A stretch of DNA of 64,000 bases from Geodermatophilus dictyosporus. GTDB lineage: Bacteria; Actinomycetota; Actinomycetes; Mycobacteriales; Geodermatophilaceae. The notes beneath the pieces were generated by a model. It did not search any database. It saw nothing but the letters and a program-made list of their open reading frames with translations, and was not told where the DNA came from. Both the position numbers and the translations under genes were made by a program. Within the stretch, counting starts at the first letter, position 1; each line of letters opens with the position of its first letter. Shown in pieces: positions 58,949 to 64,000 of the stretch. The stretch lies in the NCBI RefSeq assembly GCF_900115505.1, contig NZ_FOWQ01000003.1:186001-250000 (forward strand), given 5' to 3'.

Positions 58949-60679
58949 TCAGGCGACCACGTCGAGGTCGATGAGCAGCCGGCCGTCCTCGCCGCGCACG
59001 AAGGTCACCGCGTGGGTCTCCACCCGCCGCTCCCCGGGGTTGAGGAACTCCACGTCGGTGGTGGCGGTGATGGTGTCGCCCTGGTCGTCCACGTCGCGCA
59101 CGTCGAGCAGGTTGACCTCCGACCAGCGGCCGAAGAAGTCCTCGTAGTAGCCGTAGCTGGCCCGCGACTGCAGCGTCGGGCCGGTGAGGTCGTAGGCCGC
59201 GGCGGTGTCGCCGGGCAGCAGGTCGTAGTACTGCTCCAGCGTCTGCTGCGCCTCCGCTGCCGGGTCGGCGGCCGCGGGCGTCGCGGACGGCGGAGGGGAC
59301 TCCGAGGTCGCCTCCGCGGTGGGCTCCTCCGCCGACGGCGGCGGGGTCTCCGACGCGGGGGTGTCCGCCGGGGCCCCGTCGGTCGCCTCGCCGCTCGCGC
59401 CGTCCGTCCCCGAGGGCGCCGCGGACGACGAGGACCCTGCGCCGGCCTGCGGGTCCGCGCCGTCGTCCCGCAGGCCGGCCCACGCCAGTGCCCCCGCGAT
59501 CGCCAGCACCACCAGCGCGAGCAGCGCCACCAGCAGCGGGCGGCGGCGCCGCGGTCGGGCGCCCACCAGCGGGCCGGAGCGCTCCGCCGCCGGGCCTGGT
59601 GCCGGTGCCGGCCCGGCGGCGGGCAGGTCGGTGCGCGTGTCGCCCCGGGACGCGGCTCCCGCGGCGGTCGGCGGGTCGGGCTCGGCCATCGGCACCGGCG
59701 GGCCGGCCGGCGTGGGCGGGGAGACCGGCGGCAGGGGCGCCGCCGGCGTCGCCGTCGCCGTCGCGTCGGGGCGCCCGGCCTCCGTGGGCCCCGGCCGCAG
59801 GTCCGTGCGGGCCAGCAGCACCGTCGTCGTGTCGCCGTCGCGGCCCGCGGCGAGCTTGGCCAGCTCGTCGCGCACCTGGGTCATGTCCGGCCGGGCCGCG
59901 GGGTCGGCGGCCAGCATCTGCGTCAGCGGCCGGGTCAGCGACCCCGCCCGCCGCGGCGGGCGGACGTCCCCGCCGGCCACCTTGTGCAGCAGGCGCAGCG
60001 CGTTGTCGTCCATGCCGAACGGCGGATGGCCCTCCAGGCAGGTGTAGAGCGTCGCGCCGAGCGAGAACACGTCGCTGGCCGCGGACATCTCCACGCCCTG
60101 CGCCACCTCGGGCGCCAGGAAGGCCGGCGTCCCGGTGATCTGGCCGGTCTGGGTGAGCGTGACGTCGCCCGCGGCGTGCGAGATGCCGAAGTCGGTGATC
60201 TTCACCAGGCCCTGGACGCGCGGGCCCTCGCCGATGAGCACGTTGCCCGGCTTGACGTCGCGGTGCACGATCCCCGCCGCGTGCACCGCGGCCAGCGCGT
60301 CGGCCAGCTGGGCGCCGATCTGGGCGACCTGGTCGTGCCGCAGCACGCCCTCCTGGGTGAGCACCGCGGCCAGGCTGCGCGAGGGCAGGTACTCCATGAC
60401 CAGGTAGGGGATGCCGTCCTCGAGGACGACGTCGTAGACGGTGATGGCGTGCGGGTGGCTCAGCCGGGCGGCGATGCGCCCCTCCCGCAGGGCGCGCTGC
60501 CGCTGCTCGTCGCCGAGGCCGGGGCTGTTGCCCGCCGGCAAGCGGATCTGTTTGACGGCGATCTGCCGGCCCAGCAGCTCGTCGCGCCCGAGCCAGACCG
60601 AGCCCTGACCGCCGCCGCCGATCTGCGTGAGCAGACGGTAGCGGGCCGCGACGAGGCGGCCCGGGGCGGTGGTGGTCAC
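58949..60679 (-). CDS. Ser/Thr protein kinase with extracellular C-terminal domain
   Basis: A 576-residue eukaryotic-type kinase. The cytoplasmic domain 1-270 has the glycine loop IGGGGQGSVWLG, K43, HRDVKPGN (catalytic D141), DFG (D163) and ITGTPAFLAPEV. A Pro-rich juxtamembrane region, one membrane helix (LLVALLALVVLAIAGALAWAG) and a Ser/Thr/Pro-rich stalk follow. A small C-terminal sensory domain (EQYYDLLPGDTAAAYDLTGP onwards) resembles a SnoaL/NTF2-like fold. No PASTA repeats are present, so it is not the PknB type. GTG 60677-60679 overlaps a GGTAAGGG stretch. A small uncharacterised gene lies 43 bases upstream on the same strand. Confidence 0.92.
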   Translation of the reverse strand: MTTTAPGRLVAARYRLLTQIGGGGQGSVWLGRDELLGRQIAVKQIRLPAGNSPGLGDEQRQRALREGRIAARLSHPHAITVYDVVLEDGIPYLVMEYLPSRSLAAVLTQEGVLRHDQVAQIGAQLADALAAVHAAGIVHRDVKPGNVLIGEGPRVQGLVKITDFGISHAAGDVTLTQTGQITGTPAFLAPEVAQGVEMSAASDVFSLGATLYTCLEGHPPFGMDDNALRLLHKVAGGDVRPPRRAGSLTRPLTQMLAADPAARPDMTQVRDELAKLAAGRDGDTTTVLLARTDLRPGPTEAGRPDATATATPAAPLPPVSPPTPAGPPVPMAEPDPPTAAGAASRGDTRTDLPAAGPAPAPGPAAERSGPLVGARPRRRRPLLVALLALVVLAIAGALAWAGLRDDGADPQAGAGSSSSAAPSGTDGASGEATDGAPADTPASETPPPSAEEPTAEATSESPPPSATPAAADPAAEAQQTLEQYYDLLPGDTAAAYDLTGPTLQSRASYGYYEDFFGRWSEVNLLDVRDVDDQGDTITATTDVEFLNPGERRVETHAVTFVRGEDGRLLIDLDVVA

Positions 60680-60722
60680 CGGAGGCCCTTACCCCCGCGA
60701 GCGGCCTGGCCGAACCTGCAGG

Positions 60723-61070
60723 TCAGACCGAACTGGGGACGCCGTAGCGGCGGGCGTACTCCTCCTGCGCGCCCGACGGCAGCGCGTCGTAGAGCTCCCC
60801 GAGTTCGGCGACCGCGTCGGGCGCCAGGTCGTCGAAGAGCCGCTCCCAGGTGGGCGGCTCGTCGTAGCTGCGGGTGAGCAGCAGCTCCCACGCCTGCGCC
60901 TGGCGGTCGCGCTTGCTGCGCTCGGCGACGAACTCGGAGAGGTAGCGGTCCTTGGCCGCCGCCTTCTCCTCGCGGGTCGCCGAGGGCGGCAGCCCCGCGG
61001 GGTCGGCACCGTGCAGGACGGCCACGATGGCCGCCACGACCTCCGGTCTGACCTGTCCCGGATCGCTCAT
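60723..61070 (-). CDS. small uncharacterised protein
   Basis: A 115-residue protein starting MSDPGQVRPEVVAAIVAVLHG, helical and charged, with SATREEKAAAKDRYLSEFVAER and RQAQAWELLLTRSYDEPPTW. I recognise no domain. ATG 61068-61070 follows AGGAGGCAGGACGG, a good ribosome site. It is cotranscribed with the kinase gene by position, so it could be a substrate or partner. The 229-base gap 61071-61299 upstream contains the divergent tRNA promoter and nothing else I can identify. Confidence 0.75.
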   Translation of the reverse strand: MSDPGQVRPEVVAAIVAVLHGADPAGLPPSATREEKAAAKDRYLSEFVAERSKRDRQAQAWELLLTRSYDEPPTWERLFDDLAPDAVAELGELYDALPSGAQEEYARRYGVPSSV

Positions 61071-61282
61071 CCGTCCTGCCTCCTCCTCGCCCCGGGACCG
61101 GCTGCGCGTCTCGTCGCCTCGGTGCGGCGTGCGGTGTGGACGCCCTCGCTGACGTCCGACGGGACGGCGCGGGGTCGTCGCACACTCCCGTGAGGGGTCC
61201 AGCCTGCCCCGAGCCGCGCCCGCGGACCACCCGGGGCGGCGCGCGGCCTCCGGCGGGGACCGGGGCCCCGACGGCGGTCCGC

Positions 61283-61288
61283 TACCAT
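61283..61288 (+). promoter_or_regulatory. -10 box of tRNA-Ser(GGA)
   Basis: TACCAT fits TANNNT and lies 11 bases before the tRNA. Confidence 0.45.
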
Positions 61289-61299
61289 CGACGGGCACG

Positions 61300-61384
61300 G
61301 GAGGATTCGCCTAGTGGCCTATGGCGCTCGCTTGGAAAGCGGGTTGGGGGCAACCCCTCGGGAGTTCGAATCTCCCATCCTCCG
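61300..61384 (+). tRNA. tRNA-Ser(GGA)
   Basis: The acceptor stem GGAGGAT/ATCCTCC has discriminator G and no encoded CCA. The anticodon loop reads TTGGAAA (anticodon GGA) within CGCT/AGCG, there is a long variable arm GGGGGCAACCCC, and the T-loop is TTCGAAT. It reads UCC/UCU. Confidence 0.95.
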
Positions 61385-61393
61385 CACGTCCCC

Positions 61394-61424
61394 GACGGGC
61401 CCCGGCAGGCAGCCGGGGCCCGTC
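61394..61424. terminator. terminator between tRNA-Ser(GGA) and the convergent EamA gene
   Basis: A perfect 13-bp stem (GACGGGCCCCGGC with GCCGGGGCCCGTC) with AGGCA loop. Confidence 0.8.
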
Positions 61425-61429
61425 GCCGT

Positions 61430-62407
61430 TCAGGCCCCCGGCGCCGCGACCGCCCGGCCCCGGCCGCCCAGCTCGCGCAGGTAGAGCCCCGAGACGGCGG
61501 CCAGCAGCAGCAGCCCCCCGGCAGCGGCGGCCGGCGCCAGGCGCTCGCCGAGGAACACCGTGGCCAGGACGGTCGCCGTCAGCGGCTCGAGCAGCGTGAC
61601 GATCGACACGACCGCGCCCGGCACGCTGCGCACCCCGGTGAAGAACAGGCCGTAGGCCAGCGCGCTGGGCACCAGCCCCAGGTAGAGGAGCACGGCCAGC
61701 GCCACCCCGTCGGTCGGGACGGTCAGTCCCTCGGCGAGGACGACGGGCGTGAGCAGCAGCGCCCCGAGCGCGAACCCGACGAGGGTGACCGGGGTGCCGG
61801 CCGGCACCCCGCCGCCGGACAGCGTGACGACGGCGTAGCCCAGCGCCGAGCCGGTGGCCGTGAGCGCGCCGAGCAGCACCGTCGTCCCGGTGTCGGCGCC
61901 CGCGGAGACGCCGACGAGCAGGGTGAGCCCGACGAGGGCGACGCCGAGCGCGACGAGGGTCGCGCGGCTCGGCCGGCCGTGCCCGAGGAGTGCGCCGCCG
62001 ACGGCGACGAGCAGCGGCGCCAGACCGAGGGCGACCAGCGTCGCGATGCTCACGCCGGCCAGGGCGACCGCGGAGAAGTAGGCGAACTGGTAGGCGGCCA
62101 GCCCGGCGCCGATCAGGACCAGGCGGACGGCGACCGGGCGGGTGACCCGCACGGCCGGACCGCGGCGCCGGGTGGTCACCGCCCAGGCCGCCAGCAGGGC
62201 CACCGCGCCGACGGCGAGGCGGTACCAGGCGATGTCGAGGGCGGACAGGCCGCTGCGGTCGGCGACGACGCGGCCGGACAGGCCCGCGGTGCCCCAGCAC
62301 AGCGAGGCGAGGACGACGAGCAGGAAGCCGCGGTTCGCCGCGGAGGACCTGCGGCGGACGGCGGGGGACGAGGCGGGGGACGAGGCGGGCGACGAGGCGG
62401 GGGACAT
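61430..62407 (-). CDS. EamA/DMT-family transporter
   Basis: A 325-residue protein with ten predicted helices in two EamA repeats. It has GFLLVVLASLCWGTAGLSGR opening the first, GLAAYQFAYFSAVALAGVSIATLVALGLAPLLVAVGG, and LGLVPSALAYGLFFTGVRSVPGAVVSIVTLLEPLTATVLATVFLGE for the second. It probably exports an amino acid or other metabolite. The first 15 residues are a SPAS repeat from a 12-bp DNA repeat. ATG 62405-62407 has CAGGAG about four bases upstream. A 14-codon uORF and stem-loops lie in its leader (62445-62570). Confidence 0.9.
   Translation of the reverse strand: MSPASSPASSPASSPAVRRRSSAANRGFLLVVLASLCWGTAGLSGRVVADRSGLSALDIAWYRLAVGAVALLAAWAVTTRRRGPAVRVTRPVAVRLVLIGAGLAAYQFAYFSAVALAGVSIATLVALGLAPLLVAVGGALLGHGRPSRATLVALGVALVGLTLLVGVSAGADTGTTVLLGALTATGSALGYAVVTLSGGGVPAGTPVTLVGFALGALLLTPVVLAEGLTVPTDGVALAVLLYLGLVPSALAYGLFFTGVRSVPGAVVSIVTLLEPLTATVLATVFLGERLAPAAAAGGLLLLAAVSGLYLRELGGRGRAVAAPGA
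62367..62402. repeat. 12-bp tandem repeat at the start of the EamA gene
   Basis: Three copies of GACGAGGCGGGG (third-base variants) plus a partial unit encode SPAS on the minus strand. Confidence 0.75.
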
Positions 62408-62444
62408 GACGCTCCTGGGCGCTGGTGCCGGACGGGGAGGCGGT

Positions 62445-62510
62445 CCGGAGCACGGCGCAGGGGCGGCCGGCGGGCGCGCCGGCCGCGGGTCTCAGCCCGC
62501 GGTGCTCCGG
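62445..62510 (-). promoter_or_regulatory. structured leader with alternative stems upstream of the EamA gene
   Basis: On the transcript: outer stem CCGGAGCAC/GTGCTCCGG (62445-62453, 62502-62510), inner stem A CCGCGGG/CCCGCGG (62483-62502) and inner stem B GGCCGGCG/CGCCGGCC (62465-62484). Stems A and B share bases 62483-62484, so they compete at the edge. This is the look of an attenuator or riboswitch-like leader. Confidence 0.45.
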
Positions 62511-62511
62511 G

Positions 62512-62556
62512 TCAGGAGCGGGGCGGGGGCAGGACGAGGGCGCGCCGGGGCGTCAT
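62512..62556 (-). CDS. 14-residue leader peptide (uORF) of the EamA gene
   Basis: ATG 62554-62556 encodes MTPRRALVLPPPRS, ending two bases before the outer leader stem. TAGGCT at 62565-62570 lies eight bases upstream, suggesting nearly leaderless translation. The PPP run can slow ribosomes. Support is position and promoter only, so this is tentative. Confidence 0.4.
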   Translation of the reverse strand: MTPRRALVLPPPRS

Positions 62557-62597
62557 GGGGCGGGAGCCTACTGGCCGGCGTCCTCTACAGTGGTGCC

Positions 62598-62694
62598 CAG
62601 ACCCCTCGTGTGGCGTCACCCTGTGAACCTCCCCAGGGCCGGAAGGCAGCAAGGATAAGCGGGCTCTGGCGGGTGCGCGGGGGGTCCCTTCTTT
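62598..62694 (+). ncRNA. ffs: signal recognition particle RNA, small bacterial type
   Basis: The conserved SRP core is clear: GTGAACCTCCCCAGGGCCGG (62623-62642), then AAGGCAGCAAGGATAAGCGG (62643-62662) with the AGGAAG-type tetraloop region, then the returning strand CTCTGGCGGG. The 5' ACCCC pairs with the 3' GGGGT. A -10 box TACAGT lies at 62586-62591. The 3' end is placed at the CTTCTTTC tract after the closing stem. It guides membrane-protein export with Ffh. Confidence 0.92.
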
Positions 62695-62704
62695 CCCCCG
62701 TGCC

Positions 62705-62763
62705 GGCAGGCGACGAGGACGAACGGGCTCCGGCGGGCGCGCGAGGGGCCCTTCCTCCCTCCT
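62705..62763 (+). pseudogene. decayed tandem duplicate of the 3' half of the SRP RNA gene
   Basis: The 59 bases match 62641-62699 at 45 positions (about 76%) without gaps, the differences being nearly all transitions. They include the 3' closing strand and the terminator-like pyrimidine tract. It lacks the 5' half, so no SRP RNA can form. Confidence 0.65.
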
Positions 62764-62851
62764 GGTGCTCGGCGACGCGCCGGTGCGGTGTTCCGCCTGA
62801 CGGCCACGGCACGGCACCCTCAGCTTGAAACATCAAGGAGAGGAGCCCGCC

Positions 62852-63523
62852 GTGGCCCGTCGTCGTCGCGTGTGGTGGGTCGTCGGGGGCGTCGTCGCGC
62901 TGCTCGTGCTCGGCCTGGTCCTCGGCCCGCTGGTGTACGCCGCGTTCCAGGAGGACGCCGCGGCCGCCCCGACCGTGCAGGCCCAGCCCTCCGACGCCGA
63001 GCTGGCCGCCGACACCGACGGCACCTGGACCGTCGGTCCCGGCTCGTCGGCCGGCTACCGGGTCGACGAGGTGCTCAACGGTGCGGACGTCACCGTGGCC
63101 GGCACGACCGACCGGGTGACCGGCTCGGTCGTCGTCGAGGGCGGGGACCTGGCCACGGCCGAGGTCGTCGTCGACGTCGCCGGCATCCGCACCGACGTCG
63201 GCCGGCGCGACGGCTACTTCCGCGACAGCGTCATGGAGGTCGGCACCTGGCCCACCGCGACGTTCGCCGTCCAGGGCCCGGTCGACCTCCCCGAGCTGAC
63301 CGGCACGCCGGTGACCGTCCCGGTGACCGGCGAGCTCACCCTGCGCGACACGACGCGGCCGGTGCGGACCGACCTGTCCGTCGTCCGCACGGCCGAGGGC
63401 GTCGAGGTCTCCGGCGCCGTCCCGGTGGTCTTCGCCGACTTCGGCATCACCCCGCCCGACCTGGGCTTCGTCCGGGTCGAGGACCGCGGCCAGGTCGAGT
63501 TCCTGCTCCGGCTGGCGCAGTGA
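62852..63523 (+). CDS. membrane-anchored YceI-family lipid-binding protein
   Basis: A 223-residue protein: an N-terminal RRRRVWWVVGGVVALLVLGLVL membrane anchor, an acidic spacer, then a YceI lipocalin-like barrel. The barrel has GTWTVGPGSSAGYRVDEVL, VVEGGDLATAEVVVDVAGI, RDGYFRDSVMEVGTWPTATF, the family core, and PVTGELTLRDTTRPV. YceI proteins bind polyisoprenoid or amphiphilic lipids outside the membrane. GTG 62852 follows AAGGAGAGGAG; the in-frame TTG at 62825 lacks a site. Confidence 0.9.
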   Translation: MARRRRVWWVVGGVVALLVLGLVLGPLVYAAFQEDAAAAPTVQAQPSDAELAADTDGTWTVGPGSSAGYRVDEVLNGADVTVAGTTDRVTGSVVVEGGDLATAEVVVDVAGIRTDVGRRDGYFRDSVMEVGTWPTATFAVQGPVDLPELTGTPVTVPVTGELTLRDTTRPVRTDLSVVRTAEGVEVSGAVPVVFADFGITPPDLGFVRVEDRGQVEFLLRLAQ

Positions 63524-63567
63524 CGCGTCCGGCGTCCGGGTGCTGCCGGGACGTCACCCCGGGCACG

Positions 63568-63573
63568 TAACCT
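63568..63573 (+). promoter_or_regulatory. -10 box of a leaderless dnaX promoter
   Basis: TAACCT lies six bases before the dnaX GTG, as before the flippase gene. Confidence 0.6.
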
Positions 63574-63579
63574 CGCCGC

Positions 63580-64000
63580 GTGGCTCTGGCGCTCTACCGG
63601 AAGTACCGCCCGGCGACCTTCGCCGAGGTGGTCGGCCAGGAGCACGTGACCTCCCCGCTGGTCAACGCCGTCGACGGCGGGCGGATCAACCACGCCTACC
63701 TCTTCAGCGGCCCGCGCGGCTGCGGCAAGACGTCCTCGGCGCGGATCCTGGCCCGCTCGCTGAACTGCGAGCAGGGCCCGACGTCGACCCCGTGCGGGGT
63801 GTGCGCGTCCTGCGTCGCGCTGGCGCCCGACGGTCCCGGGTCGCTCGACGTCATCGAGATCGACGCGGCCAGCCACGGCGGTGTCGACGACGCCCGCGAC
63901 CTGCGCGAGCGCGCGTTCTTCGCCCCGGTCAGCAGCCGCTACAAGGTCTACATCGTCGACGAGGCGCACATGGTGACCACGCAGGGCTTCAACGCCCTGC
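63580..64000 (+). CDS. dnaX: DNA polymerase III tau/gamma subunit (3' truncated by window)
   Basis: The first 140 codons of the clamp-loader ATPase. VALALYRKYRPATFAEVVGQEHV is the family start, followed by Walker A GPRGCGKTSSARIL (K50), a zinc-binding cysteine group (NCEQGP, CGVCASC), VIEIDAASHGGVDDARDLRE and Walker B VYIVDEAHM. The GTG start fits the leaderless -10 box. The gene continues past the window. Confidence 0.96.
   Translation, partial: MALALYRKYRPATFAEVVGQEHVTSPLVNAVDGGRINHAYLFSGPRGCGKTSSARILARSLNCEQGPTSTPCGVCASCVALAPDGPGSLDVIEIDAASHGGVDDARDLRERAFFAPVSSRYKVYIVDEAHMVTTQGFNAL

Overview
The window is a high-GC actinobacterial chromosome segment. Evidence for this is the very GC-rich third codon positions, frequent GTG/TTG starts, 4-base stop/start overlaps, leaderless -10 boxes (TANNNT) directly before GTG/ATG starts, a DUF2630 protein, an actinobacterial tRNA-adenosine-deaminase-associated protein next to tadA, and a small-type SRP RNA near dnaX. 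Gene content and order resemble Geodermatophilaceae (Blastococcus, Geodermatophilus, Modestobacter); that family placement is inference.

Positions 1-29300 form an exopolysaccharide/surface-glycan locus. It starts with the end of a GT4 glycosyltransferase and a polyprenyl-phosphate sugar-1-phosphate transferase. Then come a GT2 transferase, a GH26-like hydrolase and an FMN-dependent alpha-hydroxy-acid oxidase. Next is a sugar-nucleotide cassette (two RfbF-like cytidylyltransferases, a PIG-L deacetylase, an SDR, an RmlC-like epimerase and a SAF-domain oxidoreductase). It is followed by a MerR regulator, an acyltransferase-3 protein, a second membrane-anchored GH26-like protein and a Wzx-like flippase. 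A leftward five-gene operon (24022 to 17192) encodes a Wzz/tyrosine-kinase-like fusion, an alkaline-phosphatase-superfamily enzyme, a GMC oxidoreductase, a GT2 and a Wzy-like polymerase. After a PHP-domain protein and a DoxX-like protein come a second sugar-1-phosphate transferase and a secreted Pro/Val/Thr-rich repeat protein. Together these genes could activate, initiate, extend, acylate, flip, polymerise and trim a polysaccharide.

Positions 29494-37053 hold a PAP2/diacylglycerol-kinase fusion, a CGNR zinc-finger regulator divergent from an MFS transporter over a 30-bp palindrome, tRNA-Ser(GCT) and tRNA-Arg(ACG). They also hold a second alpha-hydroxy-acid oxidase, a secreted anchored protein and a MarR regulator.

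Positions 37231-45040 are a tightly coupled seven-gene ADP-heptose and heptosyl-transfer operon: a GT2-GmhB fusion, GT9, two further GTs, GmhA, HldE and GT9. It is unusual in a Gram-positive setting, and no HldD is visible. A VWA lipoprotein-like protein and a UDP-glucuronate decarboxylase-like enzyme follow on the other strand.

Positions 48129-54740 contain a complete branched-chain amino acid type ABC importer (livGFHMK order) divergent from a PucR-type regulator. Positions 54832-64000 are conserved housekeeping: DUF2630, TyrA and a PaaI thioesterase; then an O-methyltransferase, the TadA-associated protein, a HAD hydrolase, TadA and tRNA-Ser(CGA); then a Ser/Thr kinase, a small hypothetical, tRNA-Ser(GGA), an EamA transporter with a candidate uORF leader, SRP RNA with a decayed partial duplicate, a YceI protein and the start of dnaX. 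No CRISPR array, insertion sequence, integrase or rRNA was seen.
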